Below are positions 27,564-37,565 of a stretch of 64,000 nucleotides of DNA, in pieces. The first letter of the stretch is position 1; the number at the start of each line of letters is the position of its first letter. Under the pieces are notes generated by a model. It was not told the origin of the DNA. It saw nothing but the letters and a program-made list of their open reading frames with translations, and ran no database searches. A program made the position numbers and the translations under genes. Source of the stretch: Pseudomonas helmanticensis (GTDB lineage: Bacteria; Pseudomonadota; Gammaproteobacteria; Pseudomonadales; Pseudomonadaceae); NCBI RefSeq assembly GCF_900182985.1, contig NZ_FXUY01000001.1, positions 992,001 through 1,056,000 on the forward strand, given 5' to 3'.

Positions 27564-28432
27564 GTACGCCGATCCGTTACAGCTTTGGTGCCGACGAGCA
27601 TTTGTTTGCCGAAGTCAGCGACAGCATGTCCCTCGATGCGTTTTTCAAAGGCCTGGCCGTCACGCGCGCGGTGGAACGGCTGGCGCTGGATGGCGTGCTC
27701 GATGTGTGCCTGGCCAACGCTTCGTTCCAGATTCGTTTCGACCCGGATCGCATCGCCCCGCACACCTTGCTCGAAGCCGTGAAAGGTGCCGAGGCGCAAG
27801 CGGTAGCCGAGCGCACGTTGCACACGCGGATCATCGAGATTCCGGTGCTCTACAACGATCCGTGGACCCATGAAACCCTGATGCGTTTTCGCGACCGGCA
27901 TCAAGATCCCAGCGCCACGGATCTGGAGTACGCCGCGCGGATCAACGGTCTGGCGGACGTCGACGCCTTCATTGCCGCACACAGCGGAGCACCGTGGTTT
28001 GTCTCGATGGTCGGCTTCGTCGCCGGGCTGCCCTTCATGTTCCAGATGGTCGAGCGCGAGCGTCAGTTGCAGGTGCCGAAATACCTGCGGCCACGCACCG
28101 ATACGCCGAAGCTGACCCTCGGTCATGGCGGTTGCTTTGGCTGCATTTACTCGGTGCGCGGTGCCGGTGGTTATCAGATGTTCGGCGTCACGCCGGCGCC
28201 CATTTATGACCCGCAACAGAACCTCGCTTACCTGAAAGAACACATGGTGTTTTTCCGTCCGGGCGACATCGTGCAGTTCAAGCCGATGGACCGTGAAGCC
28301 TACGATCACGCCGTGGCTGAAGTGGAGGCAGGGCGCTTTGATCTACGGATTCGCCCGGTGGAGTTTTCGCTGGATGCGTTCCTCGCCGATCCGATCGGAT
28401 ATCCCAAGTCGCTGCAGGAGGTGCTGGCATGA
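27560..28432 (+). CDS. pxpB: 5-oxoprolinase subunit B / carboxyltransferase half (KipI, AHS1)
   Basis: This 290-residue protein carries the KipI/AHS1 domain: IRYSFGADEHLFAEVSDSM, then EIPVLYNDPWTHE, then GFVAGLPFMF and the TPKLTLGHGGCFGCIYSVRGAGGYQMFGVTP segment ending in FRPGDIVQFKPM. It is longer than Bacillus KipI (~240). AHS1 and AHS2 domains also make up the carboxyltransferase part of urea carboxylase. It overlaps accC by four bases and pxpC by four, so a stable complex is likely. Confidence 0.9.
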   Translation: MSTPIRYSFGADEHLFAEVSDSMSLDAFFKGLAVTRAVERLALDGVLDVCLANASFQIRFDPDRIAPHTLLEAVKGAEAQAVAERTLHTRIIEIPVLYNDPWTHETLMRFRDRHQDPSATDLEYAARINGLADVDAFIAAHSGAPWFVSMVGFVAGLPFMFQMVERERQLQVPKYLRPRTDTPKLTLGHGGCFGCIYSVRGAGGYQMFGVTPAPIYDPQQNLAYLKEHMVFFRPGDIVQFKPMDREAYDHAVAEVEAGRFDLRIRPVEFSLDAFLADPIGYPKSLQEVLA

Positions 28433-29403
28433 TCAAGGTACTCAAACCCGGTCTCGCCACCTCAGTACAGGATCTGGGTCGCGAAGGTTATTACCACTTG
28501 GGCATTCCACCTTCCGGGGCGCTTGATCAGTACGCGTTGAGTGCAGCCAATCAACTGGTTGGCAATCCCGCAGGGTTTGCCGCGCTGGAATGCACGCTGC
28601 TCGGGCCGGAGCTGGAATTTCAGCAGGACGCGCTGGTGGCGGTGTGCGGCGCGCACATGACGCCGCGGGTCGATGGCGTGGAAATGCACCACGACACGGC
28701 CTTCATGGTGAAGGCCGGGCAGGTGCTGCGTTTTGATTTCCCCAAGGCTGGCGCGCGGACTTATCTGGCGGTGGCGGGAGGAGTTGATGTGCCGCTGGTG
28801 CTCGGCAGTCGTTCAACCTACGCGCTGGGTGCACTCGGCGGTTTTCAAGGCCGGCGGCTGGTGGCGGGCGATGAATTGCCGATCGGCACGGCCACTGGCA
28901 AAGGTCGCGTTGGCGCCAGTTTGCCGATGGCGCTGCGGCAATCGCTGGGCGGTGAAATTACCCTGCGGGTGGTACCGGGCCTGTATTACGAGCGCCTGAG
29001 CGAAGCGGCGGCAAAAAGCTTTTTCGCCGAGCCGTGGACGGTCGGTTCGGAAGCCGACCGCATCGGCTATCGCTTCAAGGGCGGCAGCGCACTGACTTTT
29101 CAGCCGCGCGAACAGCCTTTCGGTGCCGGTTCCGATCCCTCGAACATCGTCGACAGTTGCTACCCGATCGGTTCGATCCAGGTGCCGGCCGGGCTCGAAC
29201 CCATCGTCCTGCACCGCGATGCGGTGTCCGGTGGTGGCTACGCGATGATCGGCACAGTGATCAGCGCCGACCTCGATTTGATCGGCCAGATGCAACCCAA
29301 CCAGAAGGCCCGCTTTGTCGCGGTGACCCTCGAAGAGGCGCTGGAAGCGCGACGTTCCTACAAGAAAAAACTCAGCTGCCTGAGCAAGCTGTTCCCTTCC
29401 TGA
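28429..29403 (+). CDS. pxpC: 5-oxoprolinase subunit C / biotin-dependent carboxyltransferase (KipA, AHS2)
   Basis: This is a 324-residue KipA/AHS2 protein. Family features are IKVLKPGLATSVQDLGREGY, HLGIPPSGALDQYALSAANQLVGN, LECTLLGPEL, TYLAVAGGVDVPLVLGSRSTY and the late PIGSIQVPAGLEPIVLHRDAVSGGGYAMIGTVISADLDLIGQ. In urea carboxylase the same domain binds the urea-like substrate beside carboxybiotin. Here the neighbouring BCCP and biotin carboxylase make that chemistry likely. A 111-base gap separates it from the permease gene. Confidence 0.9.
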   Translation: MIKVLKPGLATSVQDLGREGYYHLGIPPSGALDQYALSAANQLVGNPAGFAALECTLLGPELEFQQDALVAVCGAHMTPRVDGVEMHHDTAFMVKAGQVLRFDFPKAGARTYLAVAGGVDVPLVLGSRSTYALGALGGFQGRRLVAGDELPIGTATGKGRVGASLPMALRQSLGGEITLRVVPGLYYERLSEAAAKSFFAEPWTVGSEADRIGYRFKGGSALTFQPREQPFGAGSDPSNIVDSCYPIGSIQVPAGLEPIVLHRDAVSGGGYAMIGTVISADLDLIGQMQPNQKARFVAVTLEEALEARRSYKKKLSCLSKLFPS

Positions 29404-29514
29404 TTCTGCCCGCCGCATCGCGCGGGCCATGCCAAACGGCGAGCCAACGCCGCACTTCGGTGCGGTGACGGCTGCCCGCGCTTCAACCTCTGACTGGTTC
29501 TGGAGTTCACGCAT

Positions 29515-30834
29515 ATGGCCGCTTTATCGCAATCGAGTCAAACCGGACAAGACCCGGCGCAGCATCCCGTACCCGCGCAAGCACGCATGGGCCGACTGTC
29601 GCTGACCATGGCCTGGTGGGCGGTGTGCAGTGCGATGTTCTACATCGTTGTCGGCGCTTCGCTGGCGTTGTCGTTCGGTGCGCGCAATGCGCTGATCGGC
29701 ATGGTTCTGTCGGTGATCAGCTACGGCCTGGTCAACAGTGTGCTCAGTCGTTTCGCGATCCGCAGCGGCTTGTCGGTAGCGTTGTTTTCGCGACTGTTGT
29801 TTGGCCGCACGGGTGCGTGTCTGGCGACGTTGATCTTCTTTTCCACGGCGATCTATTACGCCGTGTTCGAAGGTTCGGTGATCGCCGTGGCGCTGCATCA
29901 TCTGTATCCGCGGTTGGTCTATCCATTGGCCGCACTGGCGGTGGTGTTGTACAGCGTGCCGATGATCCTCGGCAGCGTGCAGCACTGGCTGGACAAGCTC
30001 AACGGCGTGTTGCTGCCGGTCTACCTCGGCGGTTTGCTGGTGGCGGTGGGGCTGTCGGTCAGTCGTTATGGCTACCAGCCGCAGTGGCTGGATTTCGGCC
30101 CGCAAACGCCTGACGCATTCGGCTGGTGGCATTGCTTTGTCGCCTATATGGGCGTCTGGGTGCTGATGCTGTTCACCTTCGATTACGCCCGTTTCGGCAA
30201 GGCTGAAGACGCTGAGTATCACGGCCGCTGGAACTTCGGCATGCCGTTCTACGCGGTGACGTTTCTGCTCAACGGCGCGGCGGGCATCTATCTGGTCAGC
30301 AGCATTCCCCACGAAGGTGCGTTGAACGAGGTGTCGGTGGTGATGGCGATCCTGCAGTTGATGGGCTTGTGGGGACTGCTGTTTGTCTGGGCGACACAAA
30401 CCCGGATCAACACCGCCAATTACTACCTGGCGACGTTGAACATGCAGGCGTTCTTCGGGCGTTTTGGTGTGCGCGGTTCGTACTTGCTCTGGGCGCTGGT
30501 AGTCGGGGTAATCGTGTACGGCTTGATGCTTGCGGACGTGTTCGCCTACTTGCTCAAGGCGCTGGCCTATCAGGGGATTTTCGTCGTCGCCTGGGTCGGT
30601 GTGGCGCTGGCGCAGATTCTCTACGGACGCAACGACGTTACAACGCTCGATGAGGTGACGGCATTCAATCCGGCAGGTTTGAGCGCATGGTTTGGCGCTA
30701 CGGCGCTGGGGCTTGCGTTGATGTTTGCCGGGGCCGGGCTGAGCAGTTTTTCTGCGCCGTCGACGGTGTTGGTCGCGTTTGCGTTACAAGCTGGGCTGTC
30801 CCGCCGCGGTCTGGCGCCAAGGATTGCGGTGTAA
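29515..30834 (+). CDS. NCS1-type permease of the pxp operon
   Basis: This 439-residue inner-membrane protein has about 12 hydrophobic helices and the general pattern of the purine-cytosine/NCS1 family (WWAVCSAMFYIVVGASLALSFG near the start, FAYLLKALAYQGIFVVAWVGV late). It begins after an ~30-residue hydrophilic tail. By position at the end of the pxp operon it probably imports the substrate of the pathway, 5-oxoproline or a related cyclic amide such as a hydantoin. The specificity is inference; NCS1 members carry nucleobases, hydantoins and allantoin. Confidence 0.82.
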   Translation: MAALSQSSQTGQDPAQHPVPAQARMGRLSLTMAWWAVCSAMFYIVVGASLALSFGARNALIGMVLSVISYGLVNSVLSRFAIRSGLSVALFSRLLFGRTGACLATLIFFSTAIYYAVFEGSVIAVALHHLYPRLVYPLAALAVVLYSVPMILGSVQHWLDKLNGVLLPVYLGGLLVAVGLSVSRYGYQPQWLDFGPQTPDAFGWWHCFVAYMGVWVLMLFTFDYARFGKAEDAEYHGRWNFGMPFYAVTFLLNGAAGIYLVSSIPHEGALNEVSVVMAILQLMGLWGLLFVWATQTRINTANYYLATLNMQAFFGRFGVRGSYLLWALVVGVIVYGLMLADVFAYLLKALAYQGIFVVAWVGVALAQILYGRNDVTTLDEVTAFNPAGLSAWFGATALGLALMFAGAGLSSFSAPSTVLVAFALQAGLSRRGLAPRIAV

Positions 30835-30878
30835 GCGGCTAATATTGCGCACCGACGGTACGCGGGTTGTTGGCGAAT

Positions 30879-30909
30879 AAAAAAGGGTCGAAAAAAGCGA
30901 CCCTTTTTT
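30879..30909. terminator. Bidirectional intrinsic terminator
   Basis: AAAAAAGGGTCG and CGACCCTTTTTT form a 12-base stem with a short A-rich loop and T tracts on both strands. It serves the NCS1 permease gene (plus) and the convergent zinc-ribbon gene (minus). Confidence 0.92.
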
Positions 30910-30914
30910 GTACG

Positions 30915-31199
30915 TTAAACGAAGCGTTGTTGAGCAAAGCCACGCGGTAAACGCTGGCGGCCGCCCATCGCAGAGAGGCGTTCCTGCCACTCGGTGCGCC
31001 AGTTCACCAGGCTATGGTTGGTTTTGGGCTGGCGCGACGCTCGGCGTGCGGCGTTGCGTTGATCCTTGCGGGCTTGTTTATACGCATCGGTATTGCGGCA
31101 GCTGCGGCACTTGACGCGGTTCAGTTCGCGGCTCGCCGTGAGATGTTGGCCCTTGTGACCACAGGCCAGATGTCCTTCAACACTGAAATGAATAACCAT
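30915..31199 (-). CDS. Small Cys-rich, basic unknown protein
   Basis: This 94-residue protein starts at MVIHFSVEGHLACGHKGQHL, chosen for the GGAGG eight bases upstream. The pattern Cys-Gly-His and later VKCRSCRNTDAYK suggests a small zinc ribbon. The C-terminal half is very basic (KQARKDQRNAARRASRQ), so nucleic acid binding is possible. I recognise it only as the kind of hypothetical protein conserved in Pseudomonas. It shares strand with two further small genes and an ABC-F gene. Confidence 0.65.
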   Translation of the reverse strand: MVIHFSVEGHLACGHKGQHLTASRELNRVKCRSCRNTDAYKQARKDQRNAARRASRQPKTNHSLVNWRTEWQERLSAMGGRQRLPRGFAQQRFV

Positions 31200-31309
31200 C
31201 AGACGCCTCCTTCGTGACGTGTATCTTTTTCGACCACGCACGACAGCAGGCGTTCAGCAAAATGAACCACCGGTAGAACACCCGCAAGCGACTCTGGTGC
31301 GTACAGCGC

Positions 31310-31540
31310 TTACCTGAACCGTGGCAGCGGCCGGTCGGCAGGCCTGAGCGTCGACAGCGTGTTGCGGATCAATGGCGCGTCTTTCTCGATGTCGTTCAGA
31401 CGATCACGGATGCGCAGGGCGGTCGGGTGCCCGCCTTGGTGATCGACCCAGTCGGCGATCTCTTTGCAAGCGGCCGCGAGGCGCGCCTGCCGGGCGTCGA
31501 GCAGGGTGAGGAGGGTGGTGATGGACTCTTTTTCGGACAT
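31310..31540 (-). CDS. Small unknown helical protein
   Basis: This 76-residue protein starts at MSEKESITTLLTLLDARQAR with an excellent GGAGG box. It is almost entirely predicted helix (LLDARQARLAAACKEIADWVDHQGG, then ALRIRDRLNDIEKDAPLIRNTL). No motif is recognised. The strong ribosome-binding site and codon use typical of the genome support a real gene. Confidence 0.6.
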   Translation of the reverse strand: MSEKESITTLLTLLDARQARLAAACKEIADWVDHQGGHPTALRIRDRLNDIEKDAPLIRNTLSTLRPADRPLPRFR

Positions 31541-31661
31541 GGAACACCTCCGTTTTTCATGAAACCTGAGCTGCAGCAAAAAGCCCGCGAGTCGCGAGCC
31601 TTGTGCCGTTGGGGTGCTGCTCCGTCAGCTGGTTTCAGTATAGACCCGCTTTTGCACGGCA

Positions 31662-31892
31662 TCAGCCGGAGGACTGGCGGGCCGGTAGTGGCGAACTGGC
31701 TGCGTTGAGGCGTTGGCATTCGCGCCGGGCATCCTCTTGCGCGTCATAGCCGTCGCCGATGAAACCGCCGGTACGCGTATCGCAGATGCGGAACCAGCTG
31801 TGGGCTTCGGCAGGATCATGCTGGCTTTCTCCGGCGCGTCGACCGTGAATGATGATCTTGTTGCAACGCTTCACGACGAAAATGTCTTCCAT
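31662..31892 (-). CDS. Small unknown protein
   Basis: This 76-residue protein starts at MEDIFVVKRCNKIIIHGRRA, with GGTGA before the ATG. An in-frame start 30 codons upstream would overlap the ABC-F gene. The middle (HSWFRICDTRTGGFIGDGYDAQEDARREC) looks like a compact alpha/beta fold. No function is evident. It lies 71 bases after the ABC-F gene and could be cotranscribed with it. Confidence 0.6.
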   Translation of the reverse strand: MEDIFVVKRCNKIIIHGRRAGESQHDPAEAHSWFRICDTRTGGFIGDGYDAQEDARRECQRLNAASSPLPARQSSG

Positions 31893-31963
31893 GGCGTCAC
31901 CGCAGCTGATTCGTGTCACATCAACTATAGAAGGCCGCGGCAATCGTGCAAAAAATACCCGGC

Positions 31964-33601
31964 TCAGCTCGTCGGTTGCCACTGCCAGCCAGTCGGGTGC
32001 CAGCTCAGGACATGGCTGGGATTCAACGCCTTGAGAAATACCCTGTCGTGGGAAACCGCGACAATTGCTCCGGGAAAAGTCTGCAAGGCGTGTTCGAAAG
32101 CTTCCACCGATTTCAGGTCAAGGTGATTGCTCGGCTCATCGAGCAAGAGCAATTGCGCCGGTACCTGGCGCCACAACGCCAGGGCGAGCGCGGCTTTCAA
32201 GCGTTCGCCGCCACTCAGTGACGAGCAGGGCAGGGTCACCCGCCGGGCATCCAGTTGCAGATGGGCCAGGTAGCTGCGCAAGGTGCCTTCGTCCAACGGT
32301 GATCGCTGCGCCTGCAACTGTTCGACAATTGCAGTTCGTTCATCGAGCAGGCGCAATTGCTGATCGAGAAAAGCCAAAGGCACGTGGGTGGCGCATTCAC
32401 CGCTCGCCGGGCGCAGTTCTCCAGCGAGCATCCGCAACAGGGTCGATTTGCCGCAACCGTTTGGCCCGCTGACGGCAATGCGCATCGGCCCATGAATGGC
32501 AAGATTCAGGCGGGATGTCGGCGCATCGCCAGGCAACCATGGCAGACAGGCATCGATCAACGTGCAGACCTGGCGGGTACTCGGCACCACGCTTCCCGGC
32601 AGGTTGATCAGCACGCCATCCTCAGGCAGTACTTTCGCGTAGGCCTCACGGACGCGCGCGTCCAGATCAGATTTGCGCGCCTGATGGCCGACTTTCACCT
32701 GCCCCATGATTTCTTTCGCGGCGGCTTTCAGCGCCGCTCGTTCGAAGCCGGAGACGTTTGCAGTTTCGGCGTTACGGCGACTGCCGGCAGCGTGGCGCTG
32801 GATCGTGTCGTGCTCGCGTTGCAGCCGTGCTCGCTCGCGCTGGCGCTCGTTGCGCGCCTGGTCGAGATGAGCCTGCGCCGCCGCTTGGTGGATTCGACGC
32901 TGCTCGACGAATTGCGCATAACTGCCGCTGAAAACGTTCGCGCCCAACGGCGTGAGTTCGACGATGCGCTGCATCTGTTCAAGCAACTGTCGATCATGGC
33001 TGACGACAATCAAGCCGCCGCGCCAGTGTTCAAGGCTGCGCATCAGCCATTCGCGACCGCTGCTGTCGAGGTGATTGCTCGGCTCATCCAGCACCAGCAA
33101 TTGCGCGTCGCTCAACAACGCAGCGATCAGGGCGATTTTCGCCTGTTGACCGCCGCTTAGATGCTCGGCCAGATCGTTGGCGGCAATCTCGCGGAGGCCG
33201 GCGTCGTCGAGGCTTTGGCGCAAGCGATCCGGCAGATCCCAGCGCTCGCCGACAAGGTCAAAATCCTCGGCCGAGGCGCTGCCCTGATTGAGCCTGTGCA
33301 GCGCCGCCAGCACTGTGGCGGTGCCAGTCGCCTCGGCAACGGTTTGCCCGGCCGTGGCGATGAATGATTGCGCGACGTAATGCACGGTTGCACAGCGGGT
33401 GATCGTGCCGGTGGTAGGCTGCAAATGTCCGGCAATCAGGCGCGCGAGCACGCTTTTGCCGACACCGGTGCGGCCGACGATAGCGGTCGGCAAATGATCG
33501 AACTTTAGATTCAGGGCGTCGAAAATCGTCTCGCCATTGGCGAAATGAAAGCTCGATTGATTCAGGGAGACGAGTGCGGGCGTACGCGAGACGTGAGTCA
33601 T
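31964..33601 (-). CDS. ABC-F family ATPase
   Basis: This 545-residue soluble protein has two ABC domains and no membrane segment. The first has Walker A GRTGVGKSVLARL, signature HLSGGQQAKIAL and Walker B LLVLDEPSNHLD. The linker is long and charged (HQAAAQAHLDQARNERQRERARLQREHDTIQRH). The second has GPNGCGKSTLLRML, SLSGGERLKAAL and LLLLDEPSNHLD. ABC-F proteins bind the ribosomal E site and relieve stalling or protect against antibiotics. Subfamily cannot be fixed from sequence alone. The start at 33601 (MTHVSR) has GGAGG five bases upstream. Confidence 0.9.
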   Translation of the reverse strand: MTHVSRTPALVSLNQSSFHFANGETIFDALNLKFDHLPTAIVGRTGVGKSVLARLIAGHLQPTTGTITRCATVHYVAQSFIATAGQTVAEATGTATVLAALHRLNQGSASAEDFDLVGERWDLPDRLRQSLDDAGLREIAANDLAEHLSGGQQAKIALIAALLSDAQLLVLDEPSNHLDSSGREWLMRSLEHWRGGLIVVSHDRQLLEQMQRIVELTPLGANVFSGSYAQFVEQRRIHQAAAQAHLDQARNERQRERARLQREHDTIQRHAAGSRRNAETANVSGFERAALKAAAKEIMGQVKVGHQARKSDLDARVREAYAKVLPEDGVLINLPGSVVPSTRQVCTLIDACLPWLPGDAPTSRLNLAIHGPMRIAVSGPNGCGKSTLLRMLAGELRPASGECATHVPLAFLDQQLRLLDERTAIVEQLQAQRSPLDEGTLRSYLAHLQLDARRVTLPCSSLSGGERLKAALALALWRQVPAQLLLLDEPSNHLDLKSVEAFEHALQTFPGAIVAVSHDRVFLKALNPSHVLSWHPTGWQWQPTS

Positions 33602-33746
33602 CGGCACCTCCAGAAAAATGTCGTGAAAACCGACAAGCGCCAGAAACGGCGTGTCGCGAAGGCATTTTTAGAAGGCCGGGTTGTTCACTTCTGCGGTCGT
33701 CCTGAGAGGAGAAAGGTGGCTAGCCTAGTTCACGCTGAAACGATGA

Positions 33747-34784
33747 TCAAGGTGCGTCGGTCATTTCGCTCATCTGTTCGAGGAACATCGCCAGCGCCAC
33801 TTCCTCGGCACGCAGCCCTTTGCGCACGCGGGGTCGCGGCAGTTCGGCGAGGGCACCGAGCATGAATTTTTCCACCACGGCAGGGTGGATATAGCACTTG
33901 CGGCACACTGCCGGCGTGTTGCCCAACTGCTTGGCCACGCCTTTGACCGTCTCGACGACATGGCGCTTGGCTTCGGTTTCGGTTTCGTGGGTCAGTTGGC
34001 GCAGCACCGCCAAGGCCAGCGCGCTGCCGGCCCAGGTGCGGTAGTCCTTGGCGGTAAAGTCGGCGCCGGTCAGGGTTTGCAGGTAGGTGTTGACGTCGGA
34101 AGAGCTGACCGTGTGCCGCTCACCGTTTTCATCCAGGTACTGGAACAGGTTCTGCCCGGGAATTTCCAGGCAACGCTTGATGATGCGCGCCAGGCGTCGA
34201 TCTTTGATGGTGATCTGGTGTTCGATGCCGCTCTTGCCCCGAAACTGGAACAGAATCGCGCTGCCGTTGATCTCGACATGGCGGCTGCGCAACGTGGTCA
34301 GGCCGTAGGAGCGATTGTCGCGGGCGTACTGCGTGTTACCGACCCGGATCAACGTCGCGTCGAGCAACGTGATCACCGTGGCCATGACCTTGTCCCGGCT
34401 GAAACCGGGTGCGGCCAAGAGTGCTTCCAGCTGTTTGCGCAGTTTCGGCAACGCCAGGCCAAATTCACGCAGGCGCGAATACTTGTCGGCATCGCGTACT
34501 TCGCGCCAGCGCGAGTGATAGCGATATTGCTTGCGACCGCGGGCGTCGCGGCCGGTGGCTTGCAGGTGACCGCGCGGGTCGGGGCAGATCCACACGTCGG
34601 TGTAGGCCGGCGGCACGGCGAGGGCGTTGATGCGTTTGATTTCATCGGGATCGCTGATGCGCTGGCCCGACGGCTCGAAATAGCTGAACTTGCCGCGCAG
34701 CTTCTTGCGGGTAATCCCCGGCTGGGTGTCGTCGACGTAATGCAGGTCGGATGGCAGTGCGTCAGTCAGCGCAGTGTCGGGCAT
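33747..34784 (-). CDS. DNA topoisomerase IB, bacterial poxvirus-like type
   Basis: The protein is 345 residues from MPDTALTDALPSDLHYVDDT, preceded by AAGGA. It relaxes supercoils by a transient 3'-phosphotyrosine link. N-terminal features are RKKLRGKFSYFEPSGQRISD and PPAYTDVWICPDPRGHLQATGRDARGRKQYRYH. The catalytic core shows ARDNRSYGLTTLRSRHV, FRGKSGIEH, DFTAKDYRTWAGSALAL and the Tyr nucleophile in CRKCYIHPAVVEKF. Length and motifs agree with the small bacterial TopIB class. It is single, with its own start region between ABC-F and modC. Confidence 0.93.
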   Translation of the reverse strand: MPDTALTDALPSDLHYVDDTQPGITRKKLRGKFSYFEPSGQRISDPDEIKRINALAVPPAYTDVWICPDPRGHLQATGRDARGRKQYRYHSRWREVRDADKYSRLREFGLALPKLRKQLEALLAAPGFSRDKVMATVITLLDATLIRVGNTQYARDNRSYGLTTLRSRHVEINGSAILFQFRGKSGIEHQITIKDRRLARIIKRCLEIPGQNLFQYLDENGERHTVSSSDVNTYLQTLTGADFTAKDYRTWAGSALALAVLRQLTHETETEAKRHVVETVKGVAKQLGNTPAVCRKCYIHPAVVEKFMLGALAELPRPRVRKGLRAEEVALAMFLEQMSEMTDAP

Positions 34785-34856
34785 GGCGGCTTCCTTCGGT
34801 GGCGCGGCGGTCTGTAAAACGATTGACCGCACGCCGTTGCCGTCGTGCCGAATGAT

Positions 34857-35936
34857 TCAGGCGAGGACCGCGACTGCCTTGATCTGCGCCCAAAGCCGCT
34901 GCCCTGGATGCACGCCCAACTGATCCCGCGAGAACCGCGTGATCCGCGCCAGCAACGGTGTGCCGGCAGCGTCGAGACGGATCAGCACATGCGCAGCGTT
35001 GTCCGCTGCCTGCTCGCTGACCACCGTCACCGGCAGTCGATTGAGGATGCTGCTGAACTCATTGTTTTGCAGGGTCAGGCTGATGTCGCGTGCGTGCACC
35101 TTGCAGCGCAAGGCCTGACCCACCGCCATCGGTGCGTGCGTCACACGAATGGCAATTTCGGTGGCCGGCAGTTGCAGGCTGAGCAATTGATACTCGGTAT
35201 CGTAGTCGCTGACCTGACCTTCAATGATCACCCCGGCGTCGTCGCCCAGCGCCATTGGCAAGTCGAGGCGCGCCAGGGTTTCGCCGATCGGTCCGCTGGC
35301 CAAGGCTTTGCCGTCGCTAAGCAGCACCAGGTGATCGGCAAGCCGTGCGACTTCGTCTTGCGCATGGCTGACGTACAACACCGGAATATCCAGTTCGTCA
35401 TGCAGGCGTTGCAGGTATGGCAGGATTTCGTTTTTACGCTGGCTGTCGAGCGCGGCCAGCGGTTCATCCATCAGCAGCAGTTTCGGGCTGGTCAACAAGG
35501 CGCGGGCGATGCCGACCCGTTGGCGTTCACCACCGGAAAGGTGTTGCGGATGACGCTCCAGCAAATGGCCGATACCAAGCAGTTCGGTGGCTTGCGCCAT
35601 GTCGACGCGGCGTTGCGACTTGGCGATACGCTTCAGACCGAATTGCAGATTGGCCAGCACTGACAGGTGCGGAAACAGGCTGGCTTCCTGAAACACGTAA
35701 CCGAGCGCGCGTTTGTGCGGCGGGACAAAAATGCCGTTGTCGCTGTCCTGCCAGATTTCATCGTTGATCTGCACGAAGCCTTGTTCGGCACGTTCCAGCC
35801 CGGCGATGCAGCGCAGGCAAGTGGTTTTGCCCGAGCCGGAATGGCCGAACAACGCGCTGACTCCGCGACCCGGCAGATGTAGATCGATGTCGAGGCTGAA
35901 GCCTGAATAGGCGAGTTGCAAACGTGCATCAATCAT
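34857..35936 (-). CDS. modC: Molybdate ABC transporter ATP-binding protein
   Basis: This 359-residue protein has an ABC domain with Walker [20 protein letters not shown], signature [16 protein letters not shown] and Walker [15 protein letters not shown]-terminal MOP/TOBE domain follows (residues ~290-355, [30 protein letters not shown] and [31 protein letters not shown]) that binds oxyanion for feedback. It is the last gene of modABC, three bases after modB, and energises molybdate import for molybdopterin enzymes. Confidence 0.95.
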   Translation of the reverse strand: MIDARLQLAYSGFSLDIDLHLPGRGVSALFGHSGSGKTTCLRCIAGLERAEQGFVQINDEIWQDSDNGIFVPPHKRALGYVFQEASLFPHLSVLANLQFGLKRIAKSQRRVDMAQATELLGIGHLLERHPQHLSGGERQRVGIARALLTSPKLLLMDEPLAALDSQRKNEILPYLQRLHDELDIPVLYVSHAQDEVARLADHLVLLSDGKALASGPIGETLARLDLPMALGDDAGVIIEGQVSDYDTEYQLLSLQLPATEIAIRVTHAPMAVGQALRCKVHARDISLTLQNNEFSSILNRLPVTVVSEQAADNAAHVLIRLDAAGTPLLARITRFSRDQLGVHPGQRLWAQIKAVAVLA

Positions 35937-35939
35937 CGA

Positions 35940-36620
35940 TCAGCTCCAGCCTGCGCGGGTTTTGCGGCTGGAGTACAACGCCAGCAATACGAGGAACGAG
36001 AACACTAGCATCGCCCCGGCCAGCCAATGGGCCTGGGCGTATTCCATCGCTTCGACGTGGTCATAGATCTGCACCGAGACCACGCGGGTCTTGTCGGGAA
36101 TGTTGCCGCCGATCATCAGTACCACGCCGAATTCACCGACGGTATGCGCGAATCCGAGGATCGCCGCGGTGACAAAACCGGGGCGCGCCAAAGGCAGAAT
36201 CACGCTGAAAAAAGTGTCCCAGGGATTGGCGCGCAATGTTGCGGCCACTTCCAGTGGGCGGGTGCCGATTGCCGAGAACGCGTTTTGCAACGGTTGCACC
36301 ACGAACGGCATGGAATAGATCACCGAACCGATCACCAGGCCGGTGAAACTGAAAGTCAGAGTGCCCAGCCCCAGCCATTGGGTGAATTGGCCGAGAAAAC
36401 CGTGCGGGCCCATCATCAGCAACAGATAGAAACCAATGACGGTGGGAGGCAGCACGAGGGGCAGGGCGACGATCGCCCCGATCGGGCCGCGCAACCACGA
36501 ACGGCTGCGCGACAACCACAGGGCAATCGGAGTGCCGACAACCAGCAGGATTGCGGTGGTCAGGGACGCCAGTTTCAGGGTCAGCCAGATCGCCGCGAAA
36601 TCGGCACTCGTCAGCGACAT
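35940..36620 (-). CDS. modB: Molybdate ABC transporter permease
   Basis: This 226-residue inner-membrane protein has five to six helices. The ModB family pattern includes [50 protein letters not shown], the coupling loop [25 protein letters not shown], and [32 protein letters not shown]. Start and stop abut modA (stop at 36621) and modC closely, a single operon. Confidence 0.96.
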   Translation of the reverse strand: MSLTSADFAAIWLTLKLASLTTAILLVVGTPIALWLSRSRSWLRGPIGAIVALPLVLPPTVIGFYLLLMMGPHGFLGQFTQWLGLGTLTFSFTGLVIGSVIYSMPFVVQPLQNAFSAIGTRPLEVAATLRANPWDTFFSVILPLARPGFVTAAILGFAHTVGEFGVVLMIGGNIPDKTRVVSVQIYDHVEAMEYAQAHWLAGAMLVFSFLVLLALYSSRKTRAGWS

Positions 36621-37490
<870 letters not shown>

Positions 37491-37529
37491 ATGCCGCCAA
37501 ACGGGAAGTACTGGTTCAAACAGGGGTGA

Positions 37530-37551
37530 GCGCCGCTGGACAGCGGCGCCG
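37530..37551 (-). terminator. Hairpin after the nitronate monooxygenase gene
   Basis: GCGCCGCTG, four bases and CAGCGGCGC form a strong GC stem starting 15 bases after the monooxygenase stop codon. There is no U tract, so its role as terminator is likely but not certain. Confidence 0.5.
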
Positions 37552-37565
37552 ACTCAAGCCCGTCG

